In this document: piece after piece, positions 6,596-12,952 of the stretch | Layout: the number at the start of each line of letters is the position of its first letter | Position numbering within the stretch: position 1 is the stretch's first letter | Notes under the pieces: generated by a model | Told to the model about the DNA's origin: nothing | The model's input: the letters and a program-made list of their open reading frames with translations, nothing else | The model's database searches: none | Program-made: the position numbers and the translations under genes | Assembly (NCBI GenBank): GCA_030430725.1 | Contig: JAUIKP010000036.1 | Location: 1 to 12,952 of the forward strand | Reading direction: 5' to 3' | Length of the DNA: 12,952 nt | Origin: Nitrospiria bacterium | GTDB taxonomy: Bacteria > Nitrospirota > Nitrospiria > Nitrospirales > UBA8639

Positions 6596-7024
6596 ATGCA
6601 ACGCCAATCAATTGTAACAATGGCCGGTTTCATCGGCCTGATTTTAGTGGGGATGGGTGGTTGTGGTGTGTGGCCAGTCATGACCGAGGACAATGGACGA
6701 CGGCCACACGCGATGGGGAAAAGCGATCAGGTCTTCTCTCCATGGGCGCCTCACCCCATTCATCTGAGTGAGGAGTATGGCCTGTCATATCGACAGGGAC
6801 TTGAGAATCAAATCCTGAATCCCGCAGCCGCCAACAATCTTGGCCCCGTAGCTGGAGAGGCCGATTCGCAGGCTCTGCAACAGAGTCTGGCTCGGTATCA
6901 GTTGATGTTTCAAAGTCCGCCGTATTCCCCATTCAAGCTGAAGGGTGGCTCCGGCGGGGGGTCATCAAGTGGTGGTATATCAGGCGGCAATGCGTCAATC
7001 GGGGTCTCTTCGGAGGGATATTAA
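6596..7024 (+). CDS. Small lipoprotein in the CpaD/RcpB position of the tad locus
   Basis: The 142-residue product starts at ATG 6596 with a perfect AAGGAG 6 nt upstream; an upstream in-frame TTG at 6575 is less likely. The hydrophobic N-terminus ends LILVGMGGC, suggesting lipidation at Cys23, although the lipobox is imperfect. The middle part contains APHPIHLSEEYGLSYRQGLE and NQILNPAAANNLGPVAG with a later ALARYQ-like stretch (SLARYQLMF). From memory this layout (YG..R....QI.NP......PV.G......A...Y) recurs in short uncharacterised proteins of other tad loci. The last 30 residues are Gly/Ser-rich. Lying between secretin and TadZ genes, where CpaD/RcpB lipoproteins usually sit, it may be a pilotin or secretin partner; that role is inference. 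Its stop is 1 nt before the tadZ start. Confidence 0.8.
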   Translation: MQRQSIVTMAGFIGLILVGMGGCGVWPVMTEDNGRRPHAMGKSDQVFSPWAPHPIHLSEEYGLSYRQGLENQILNPAAANNLGPVAGEADSQALQQSLARYQLMFQSPPYSPFKLKGGSGGGSSSGGISGGNASIGVSSEGY

Positions 7025-7025
7025 C

Positions 7026-8279
7026 ATGAAGGATAAAACTTGGAAGCCAAAACGTGTAGGCACGGATTCCTCAAGTGCCTCATCTGATATACCGGTCATT
7101 GAACTTTCTATCCGGTCAACAGAATGTAAGGCGACACTTGAGAGCCTCATTCGGGAAATTGATGGTGTGCGGCTCAAAGACGGCCAGGAACCAGGAGTTC
7201 CTGCGCTCATGATTATGGAACTTGAGGAGAATCCTGAAGGCACGTTCTCCCTTATTCGAGAGATGATGAAATTGAATAAAGGAATGGAGATATTCCTGAC
7301 CGCTGCACGATTGGAGTCAAATATATTATTGGAAGCCATGCGGGCCGGCGCCAAAGAGTTTTTGGCTCAACCCCTCCAAAAACAGGAAGTGACCGATGCG
7401 ATTATGCGATTTTTGGAGCGAGCCACGACTCCGGTTCGCCAGGGTGACGGGCAACGAGCGGCGGGAAAGGTCCTTGCCTTTTTTGGGGGAAAAGGTGGAG
7501 TGGGAACGACCAGTATCGCGGTCAATTTGGCCGCCGCGATCAAAAAAGGGCCGAACAACCCGTCCGTCGCACTGGTGGATGTTAACCAGCATGGGGGAGA
7601 TCTTCCCTTATATCTCGACCTTCAACCGAACCATAGCTTCCGTGATATTGCGACAGATTTGTCCAGATTAGACCAGGCCTTTCTCATTCGTGTTCTGACC
7701 AAAACGGAATTGGGCATTCAAGTGCTCCCTTCGGGGTATGACGATCTCAGCACAGGCCGATTAAGTCCGGATTGTGTGGAAGCGACCCTTAGACTGCTTC
7801 AATCCAGTTTCGACTATGTCATCCTTGATTGTGGACATGTGCTGGATTTGACCACAAAAAAGGCACTGGAACTTGCGACCTTAATCCTGGTGACCTCCAC
7901 GTTGATGGTCCCCGTGGTTCACCGAACGAAGCGTATTTTAGAATTGTTGCGTGGATCCGGATTTCCTGCTGAAAAAATCCGGTTGGTGATGAATCGATAC
8001 TTATCCGCTGAACAGGACGTATTGAAAGAGACGGAAGAAATTTTGAAACAAAAAGCTTTCTGGCTACTCCCCAACGATTATCCTTCAGCAAGTCAGGCCG
8101 TGAATAGTGGGAAGCCGTTGATCGATGTGGCTCCCCGGTCGGCAGTGGCTCAATCCTATCGGGATCTGGCGAATTCGTTTGCCGGTCAGGCGACAAAGCC
8201 GGCAAGCAAGGGATCGTTAGCCGGATGGTTGAATCCCTTTAAAAGTCGGAATGTCCAATCATCCCCTTCAGGGGCATAA
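7026..8279 (+). CDS. tadZ: Pilus localisation ATPase TadZ/CpaE (ParA/MinD family with pseudo-receiver domain)
   Basis: The 417-residue product has a receiver-like domain at about 20-132, in which the usual phospho-acceptor region reads LMIMELEE and the conserved Lys-Pro is QP (FLAQPLQKQ), so it is probably not phosphorylated. A ParA/MinD domain follows at about 147-385: deviant Walker A GGKGGVGTTS (154-163) keeps the signature lysine Lys156 but has Thr instead of the usual P-loop Lys. The A' strand is VALVDVNQHGGDL and Walker B is YVILDCG (264-270). TadZ/CpaE proteins mark the pole or assembly site and recruit the pilus machine. GGAGGG 8 nt upstream of ATG 7026 fixes the start; the longer frame from 6945 overlaps the lipoprotein gene and lacks this support. 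Confidence 0.94.
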   Translation: MKDKTWKPKRVGTDSSSASSDIPVIELSIRSTECKATLESLIREIDGVRLKDGQEPGVPALMIMELEENPEGTFSLIREMMKLNKGMEIFLTAARLESNILLEAMRAGAKEFLAQPLQKQEVTDAIMRFLERATTPVRQGDGQRAAGKVLAFFGGKGGVGTTSIAVNLAAAIKKGPNNPSVALVDVNQHGGDLPLYLDLQPNHSFRDIATDLSRLDQAFLIRVLTKTELGIQVLPSGYDDLSTGRLSPDCVEATLRLLQSSFDYVILDCGHVLDLTTKKALELATLILVTSTLMVPVVHRTKRILELLRGSGFPAEKIRLVMNRYLSAEQDVLKETEEILKQKAFWLLPNDYPSASQAVNSGKPLIDVAPRSAVAQSYRDLANSFAGQATKPASKGSLAGWLNPFKSRNVQSSPSGA

Positions 8280-8315
8280 TATTATTCTTTTCATGGTATT
8301 GAGGTAAGCCGGTTT

Positions 8316-9641
8316 ATGTATGAGACAAAATGGGATGAAGTGGGTGCGGGAGCGGGCTTGGGGGCGTTAAACCTGGGTCCATTGAAAGAACGGCTTCATC
8401 GCCAGGTGATTGATACCCTCGATCTGGCCGTTGTCGCCAAGTTGGATAACAATCTGCTCAAGGTCGAGCTGACGAAGCTCGTCCAGGAAATGTTGGAGAA
8501 GGAATCCGTCCCTCTCAGTATGAAAGAGCGGGAAAGTCTGATTGCCGACATTGAGCATGAAGTCATGGGGTTAGGCCCACTTGAACCCTTGGTGCAGGAT
8601 CAAACCGTAAACGATATTCTGGTCAACCGGGCCGACCAAATTTACGTGGAGCGGGCCGGCAAACTGGAATTGACTGATGTCAAGTTTCGGGATGAAGCCC
8701 ATCTCCGGAAAATTATCGAAAAAATTGTGTCGGCTGTCGGGCGTCGAATTGATGAATCGTCGCCAATGGTTGATGCTCGGTTGTTGGACGGATCTCGCGT
8801 CAATGCCATTATTCCGCCATTGGCTCTGAATGGATCTTCCATTTCCATTCGAAAGTTTTCTAAGGATAAGTTGCAGATTTCGGATTTGGTGGACAAACGT
8901 TCCCTGACTCCCGAGATTGCAGAGCTTCTTCGAGGGATTGTCGAAGCGAGACTGAATGTTTTGATTTCGGGAGGAACGGGCTGCGGAAAAACGACCATTC
9001 TAAATATTCTGTCCGGATTTATTCCCTCAGACGAACGCATTGTGACGATTGAGGATTCAGCGGAGTTACAATTGCGTCAAGAGCATGTGGTCCGGCTCGA
9101 AACCCGTCCGCCCAACGTGGAGGGGCGGGGTGAAGTGAGTCAACGGGAATTAGTCAAAAATTGTTTGCGCATGCGGCCGGATCGAATTGTGATGGGTGAG
9201 GTGCGAAGTGGGGAATGTCTCGACATGCTCCAAGCCATGAATACGGGGCATGATGGATCTCTGACTACGATTCATGCCAATACCCCACGCGATTGCCTGA
9301 CGCGGGTGGAGACATTGGTGGCCATGGCTGGCTTGAATCTGGCTACGAAGGCGCTTCGCCATTATGTCAGTTCCGCGATCGATGTCATTCTCCAAATGAC
9401 TCGCTTGTCGGATGGATCCCGGAAAATGACCAGTTTGTCCGAAATTGTAGGGATGGAAGGCGAAACCATTACTCTTCAGGAAATATTCTTGTTTCAACAA
9501 ACAGGACTTGATGAAGAGCGAAAGGTGCATGGGCAATTTAGAGCAACTGGGGTGCGGCCGAAATTTGTCGAACGGTTTAAAGCATTGGGAATTTCTTGTG
9601 ACCCAAGTATCTTCGACCCCGAGAAAATTTATGAAGTGTAA
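8316..9641 (+). CDS. tadA: Tad pilus assembly ATPase TadA/CpaF
   Basis: The 441-residue product is a secretion-superfamily hexameric ATPase. The N-domain (about 20-200) contains [20 protein letters not shown] and later [19 protein letters not shown]. The ATPase core contains Walker A GGTGCGKT (219-226, Lys225), an Asp box [12 protein letters not shown] (242-253), Walker B RIVMGEVR with Glu295 and a His box [10 protein letters not shown] (314-323). All catalytic motifs are intact. It hydrolyses ATP at the cytoplasmic face of the TadB/TadC platform to drive Flp polymerisation, and possibly retraction as reported for CpaF (family knowledge). GAGG at 8301-8304 lies 11 nt before ATG 8316. It is 36 bases downstream of tadZ. 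Confidence 0.97.
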   Translation: MYETKWDEVGAGAGLGALNLGPLKERLHRQVIDTLDLAVVAKLDNNLLKVELTKLVQEMLEKESVPLSMKERESLIADIEHEVMGLGPLEPLVQDQTVNDILVNRADQIYVERAGKLELTDVKFRDEAHLRKIIEKIVSAVGRRIDESSPMVDARLLDGSRVNAIIPPLALNGSSISIRKFSKDKLQISDLVDKRSLTPEIAELLRGIVEARLNVLISGGTGCGKTTILNILSGFIPSDERIVTIEDSAELQLRQEHVVRLETRPPNVEGRGEVSQRELVKNCLRMRPDRIVMGEVRSGECLDMLQAMNTGHDGSLTTIHANTPRDCLTRVETLVAMAGLNLATKALRHYVSSAIDVILQMTRLSDGSRKMTSLSEIVGMEGETITLQEIFLFQQTGLDEERKVHGQFRATGVRPKFVERFKALGISCDPSIFDPEKIYEV

Positions 9642-9735
9642 TAATCGTTTTACCCATTGGTTCACTTTCACGATGGCCTTAACTGTGGTGGTTCATCTTG
9701 TTGATTCGTCATCGAGTTGGGAGGGCGTATCATGA
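9631..9735 (+). CDS. Candidate 34-codon small ORF across the tadA-tadB junction
   Basis: Starting at ATG 9631, inside the last codons of tadA, this frame encodes [20 protein letters not shown] then [14 protein letters not shown]. It stops at TGA 9733-9735, sharing ATGA with the tadB start. A short basic N-terminus followed by a hydrophobic stretch suggests a small membrane peptide or degenerate signal sequence. It fills the otherwise empty 90-base gap between tadA and tadB and could couple tadB translation. The upstream GAG at 9621-9623 is a weak RBS. It may equally be chance. Confidence 0.25.
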   Translation: MKCNNRFTHWFTFTMALTVVVHLVDSSSSWEGVS

Positions 9736-10709
9736 CCGTGGCCATTAGTATTGGAATATTTCTGTCCATTATTCTGTTTGTGGAGGGAGCCTATTACTGC
9801 TACCACCAGTATATGAATCCCCACAATAAAAACCTCAAGCGGCGCTTGCGTGGTGGATCAGGAAGACCGGCAGATCTTCAAAAAACCCAAGAAGCACCCG
9901 GAATTCTCCGAAATCGGAAAATGAGCGACATTCCGTGGATCCAAAATTTATTGGGTTCTATGACGACGTTGGGGGGGCTGGAAAAATTGCTTCAACAGGC
10001 CAATAGTCAAATGCCGATTGGCGTCTTTTTCCTCTTATCCGGAGTGCTTGGAGGAGCAGGGTTGCTGGTTGCCACCTTTCAAGACTATGGGATGTTTGCT
10101 GCCATTGGTCTCAGCCTTCTGGGCATGAGCCTTCCTTTCCTTCAGATGAAACGGAAGCGGAAGCGCCGTTTTAAAGAATTTGAACGCCAATTGCCCGAAG
10201 CATTGGATTTGATGGCTCGGGCCCTTCGTGCGGGACATGCCTTTTCCGTGGGTATGAAGATGATCGGGGATGAATTTCCAGATCCGATTGGCCCTGAGTT
10301 TAGTCGGACCGTGGAGGAAATTTCCTTTGGAATTGATGTCCCTCAAGCCATGAATAATTTAAATGCTAGGGTGGTTAGTACCGACCTCAAGTTCTTTGTG
10401 ACAGCGTTAGTCGTCCAACGAGAAACAGGGGGAAATTTAGCAGAAATCATTGAGGCGATTTCTCGGCTCATCCGTCAACGATTCGAGTTACTTGGTCGAG
10501 TCAAAGCGCTTTCGGCCGAAGGCCGGATGTCGGGGATTATTTTATTCTGCATGCCTATTGTGATGTTCATTCTATTGTGGTTCTTGAATGAAGCCTACAT
10601 GCGTATTTTGATTGAAGATGATATGGGTCGAATGATGGCTCTGGGTTCAGGTCTGTTAATGCTCGTGGGAGCCTATGTGATGAAAAATATGTGTGATATT
10701 AAAGTCTAG
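9732..10709 (+). CDS. tadB: Inner-membrane platform protein TadB (T2SSF domain)
   Basis: The 325-residue product has an N-terminal helix at about 3-22 and a basic linker. Two adjacent membrane segments lie near 97-137, and a very basic stretch MKRKRKRRFKEFERQLPEAL (139-158) leads into the cytoplasmic T2SSF domain (about 150-285), including LMARALRAGHAFSVGMKMI, QRETGGNLAEIIEAIS and a final pair of helices after 267. TadB and TadC together form the platform on which TadA acts, corresponding to the GspF/PilC protein of type II and IVa systems. GGGAGGG at 9719-9725, 6 nt before ATG 9732, decides the start over an upstream TTG at 9717. tadC begins 9 bases after its stop codon. Confidence 0.95.
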   Translation: MTVAISIGIFLSIILFVEGAYYCYHQYMNPHNKNLKRRLRGGSGRPADLQKTQEAPGILRNRKMSDIPWIQNLLGSMTTLGGLEKLLQQANSQMPIGVFFLLSGVLGGAGLLVATFQDYGMFAAIGLSLLGMSLPFLQMKRKRKRRFKEFERQLPEALDLMARALRAGHAFSVGMKMIGDEFPDPIGPEFSRTVEEISFGIDVPQAMNNLNARVVSTDLKFFVTALVVQRETGGNLAEIIEAISRLIRQRFELLGRVKALSAEGRMSGIILFCMPIVMFILLWFLNEAYMRILIEDDMGRMMALGSGLLMLVGAYVMKNMCDIKV

Positions 10710-10718
10710 AAGGATGGC

Positions 10719-11672
10719 ATGATGGATCCCTTATTCCTGATCAGTCTTTTAGTATTTTTGGGGGTGCTTGTTGTCGGCTGGGGTGTGTGGAGTTATATCC
10801 AGTCTCAGGAAAAGGTCAAAGACTGGAGTATACGGGCCAAGGGCCAGTCTCTCTCGCAGAGTTCCTCGAAAAAAAATGAAAAGAAAACGAATCTGAAAGA
10901 TCAAGGGATGAAGCTCCTTGAGCGATTGGGGCAGGTCAATAAGCCCAAGGACCAAGCCGTCACCACCCGTTTGCGAGCTTCATTGGCAACGGCAGGGTAT
11001 CGAAACCCACGAGCGATTGTGGTGTTTTTAGGAACCCGGATTTTCCTGGCCATTCTGCTAGGCCTGACATTTCTTGTTTTTGGTTCCGAGGTGATGCAGG
11101 GGAAAGACCCCATGTTTTTCCCCATGGTGTTGATTGGTGTCATGATGGTGGGATTTTATGGTCCCCAACTTTGGTTGAGCAGTGCCATCACTAAACGAAA
11201 AGAACGCTTAGTGAATGGGTTTCCTGATGCACTGGATTTGATGGTGGTGTGTGTCGAAGCGGGGTTAGGGCTGGATCAAGCCATTGCAAGGGTAGGACAG
11301 GAAGTCAAACAAGGCCATCCCGATCTTGGTGATGAATTTATCTTGTTAAACTTGGAGCTACGTGCAGGTCTAAGCCGGGAACAAGGGCTTCGGAATTTGG
11401 TCAACCGGACGGACCTCGACGACATTCGAAGCTTAGTGGCCTTACTGATTCAGACGGATCGGTTTGGTACGAGTATTGGCCAGGCGCTTCGAGTGCACTC
11501 GGATTCCATGCGGTTAAAACGAAGGCTTAAAGCTGAAGAGCGAGGGGCACAGCTTCCAGTAAAACTGATGATTCCTCTTATATTGTTTATTTTTCCGGCA
11601 TTAATGGTGGTGATTATTGGTCCTGGTGCAATTAGTCTGATGCGAAATTTAATGCCCGCTATGGGAGGGTGA
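10719..11672 (+). CDS. tadC: Inner-membrane platform protein TadC (T2SSF domain)
   Basis: The 317-residue product has an N-terminal helix near 5-27 and a charged, Ser/Lys-rich linker (about 30-80). Helices follow near 100-122 and 131-155. The cytoplasmic T2SSF domain (about 165-295) includes GFPDALDLMVVCVEAGLGLD, LNLELRAGLSREQGLRNL and LIQTDRFGTSIGQALRVHSD. The last helix is MIPLILFIFPALMVVIIGPG. It pairs with TadB in the platform, as in tad loci generally. AAGGA at 10710-10714 serves either ATG 10719 (4 nt) or the adjacent ATG 10722 (7 nt, better spacing). The 175 bases to tadD show no clear terminator. Confidence 0.95.
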   Translation: MMDPLFLISLLVFLGVLVVGWGVWSYIQSQEKVKDWSIRAKGQSLSQSSSKKNEKKTNLKDQGMKLLERLGQVNKPKDQAVTTRLRASLATAGYRNPRAIVVFLGTRIFLAILLGLTFLVFGSEVMQGKDPMFFPMVLIGVMMVGFYGPQLWLSSAITKRKERLVNGFPDALDLMVVCVEAGLGLDQAIARVGQEVKQGHPDLGDEFILLNLELRAGLSREQGLRNLVNRTDLDDIRSLVALLIQTDRFGTSIGQALRVHSDSMRLKRRLKAEERGAQLPVKLMIPLILFIFPALMVVIIGPGAISLMRNLMPAMGG

Positions 11673-11847
11673 ATGCGTAAGAGCATCAGGAAGATAGATT
11701 CGATAAACATTTCAAGAGCGTAGAGGACGACAAAACATGGGAGTTCCACACCACGACAGAACAGAACAGGATTTTTCGGCAGCGAATATGATCGTTGGAT
11801 CGATTGCGTTACAGGCGGTACATGCAACCTTTCAGATGAGGTACACA

Positions 11848-12849
11848 ATGATGAAGGCGAGCCTCCTCGTATCTGTGTTCATATTGATGAATTTGGGTGC
11901 CGTGGGGTGTGCCCAGAAGGAACAGTCCATGTTCACCCTCCAGGATGAACATTACCAGCAAATTCTGGAACGACAAAAGGCGGGGATGACTCCGGAATCT
12001 CAAGCGCCCGTGGATCTTACTCAGGTTATGAGCAGCGACGAGTTTGAAAAGCTGGGAGATGCCCATCTACAACAAGGCGATTTCCAGACGGCAAAAATTC
12101 AGTATGAAAAAGTATTAGAGGCTTCGCCCGAACAGATTCCTGCACGGTACAAGTTGGCGGTGATCTATTTGGAAAAAGGATCCCCTCAGAATGCCTATGA
12201 CCAATTTCACCAAATCCTGGATTATGATTTGAATTTTGCTCCAGCCTATGAGGGGATGGGGCGGGCTTTGCTGAAGATGGAGAAGGATCAGGAGGCGGAG
12301 CAGGAATTCCAGGCGGCCTTATTGTATGACCCTGAAATGTGGACCTCCGAAAATTACCTTGGTATTGTGGCGGATCGGCGTCATGATCATAAAGAGGCGA
12401 TCCACCTGTATGAAGTCGCCTTGCAAAAGAGGGAAGATGATCCTTCGATCTTGAACAACTTAGGTATGGCGTATTACCTCGATGCCCAATATGAAGAGGC
12501 GGTCAGAACTTTTCAGCGTGCGATTCAGGTTGGTGGATCCAACGATAAAATTTCGAACAATCTCGGGTTAGCTCTCACCAAACTTGGGCATTTCGATTTG
12601 GCCTACGAAGCCTATACACGAGGGATGGACTCGGCCAAGGCCTATAATAACTTGGGTGTGGCATTTTTGGAAGTTGGGAAGTTTGCGCGAGCTTCCCGTT
12701 GTTTTGAGAAAGCCCTTGAATCCCAACCGACCTTTTATGAAAAGGCCAAGGAGAATTTAAACCTCAGCAATCGAATGCTGGCAAAGCTTCCTATGGTTCA
12801 ACAGCAAGCATTAATCCGACGGGATCCCGTGTGTGTCGGGGCAATTTGA
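11848..12849 (+). CDS. tadD: TPR-repeat lipoprotein TadD
   Basis: The 333-residue product begins MMKASLLVSVFILMNLGAVG before Cys21, a lipoprotein-type signal with an imperfect lipobox. A linker leads to about seven tetratricopeptide repeats from residue 64 to near 310, for example FEKLGDAHLQQGDFQTAKIQ, YKLAVIYLEKGSPQNAYDQF, LNNLGMAYYLDAQYEEAVRT and YNNLGVAFLEVGKFARASRC. The sixth repeat is shortened. TadD is a TPR protein needed for fibre assembly, thought to help secretin or assembly complex formation. TGAGGT 6 nt upstream of ATG 11848 and the signal peptide decide the start. The frame is open to ATG 11737, which also has GAGGA 9 nt upstream; using it would bury the signal sequence at about residue 38-58. 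Confidence 0.88.
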   Translation: MMKASLLVSVFILMNLGAVGCAQKEQSMFTLQDEHYQQILERQKAGMTPESQAPVDLTQVMSSDEFEKLGDAHLQQGDFQTAKIQYEKVLEASPEQIPARYKLAVIYLEKGSPQNAYDQFHQILDYDLNFAPAYEGMGRALLKMEKDQEAEQEFQAALLYDPEMWTSENYLGIVADRRHDHKEAIHLYEVALQKREDDPSILNNLGMAYYLDAQYEEAVRTFQRAIQVGGSNDKISNNLGLALTKLGHFDLAYEAYTRGMDSAKAYNNLGVAFLEVGKFARASRCFEKALESQPTFYEKAKENLNLSNRMLAKLPMVQQQALIRRDPVCVGAI

Positions 12850-12871
12850 CCCGTCTCATTGATGGAATCGT

Positions 12872-12907
12872 CCGGGCAATCCCATCTGCTCAGAATTGAT
12901 TGCCCGG
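12872..12907. repeat. Perfect 10-bp inverted repeat after tadD, possible transcript end
   Basis: CCGGGCAATC (12872-12881) and GATTGCCCGG (12898-12907) match perfectly around a 16-nt loop, 22 bases after the tadD stop. No T-run follows on either strand, so classic intrinsic termination is not supported. A role in 3' end protection, Rho-associated termination or protein binding is possible. Nothing gene-like is visible from here to the window end. Confidence 0.5.
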
Positions 12908-12952
12908 CTTGAATCAGTATTGACAGAAAAGATTGAGAGTGTGATTGTTGCG

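Noticed and set aside
6226..6693. 155-codon minus-strand open frame opposite the secretin and lipoprotein genes
   Set aside because: It is antisense to two recognised genes, has no recognisable protein features and no supported start.
6945..7025. N-terminal extension of tadZ
   Set aside because: It overlaps the Gly/Ser-rich end of the lipoprotein gene, whereas ATG 7026 has GGAGGG at ideal spacing.
11737..11847. N-terminal extension of TadD
   Set aside because: It would bury a lipoprotein-type signal peptide inside the protein; ATG 11848 has its own RBS. Not fully excluded because ATG 11737 also has GAGGA upstream.
12920..12948. TTGACA as a -35 box for a downstream gene
   Set aside because: The hexamer 17 nt later is GATTGT, a poor -10, and the window ends before any gene can be seen.
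1..12952. tRNA, rRNA, CRISPR arrays, insertion sequences, prophage genes
   Set aside because: Nothing resembling these was seen; no cloverleaf, direct repeat array, transposase or integrase is present.

Overview
The window is a nearly complete tad (tight adherence)/Flp pilus locus. All genes lie on the + strand, in two blocks separated by about 1 kb that shows no convincing gene. The gene content, the roughly 50% GC composition and the style of the pilin, TadG-like and lipoprotein genes suggest a Gram-negative bacterium such as a Nitrospira-type member of the Nitrospirota. That assignment is inference; no taxonomic marker is present.

Block 1 (1-2420) encodes what is processed and assembled: the 3' end of one Flp pilin, a second complete Flp pilin, a TadE-type minor pseudopilin and a TadG-type minor pilin-like protein. 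It ends at a very clear intrinsic terminator. The gap between the two pilins holds a large predicted RNA structure (138-210) that displays a perfect Shine-Dalgarno sequence. The TadG-type gene has a nine-G tract close to its 3' end. A one-base shift there would replace an atypical C-terminus with a family-like one ending PRLVS.

2421-3474 contains only weak inverted repeats and one possible decayed minus-strand reading frame.

Block 2 (3475-12849) encodes the machine in near-canonical order: prepilin peptidase TadV/CpaA, CpaB/RcpC, secretin CpaC/RcpA, a small lipoprotein in the slot usually held by CpaD/RcpB, TadZ/CpaE, ATPase TadA/CpaF, platform proteins TadB and TadC, and TPR lipoprotein TadD. 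A 34-codon reading frame lies across the tadA-tadB junction and overlaps tadB by ATGA. A perfect 10-bp inverted repeat follows tadD.

Working together: TadV cleaves the Flp and TadE/G precursors after glycine. TadZ positions the apparatus, and TadA powers polymerisation through the TadB/TadC inner-membrane platform. The fibre leaves through the CpaC secretin with CpaB and the lipoproteins assisting, and the minor TadE/G proteins probably prime or cap it. The system itself is known. The unusual parts are the structured inter-pilin leader, the poly-G frameshift site and the unassigned CpaD-slot lipoprotein.
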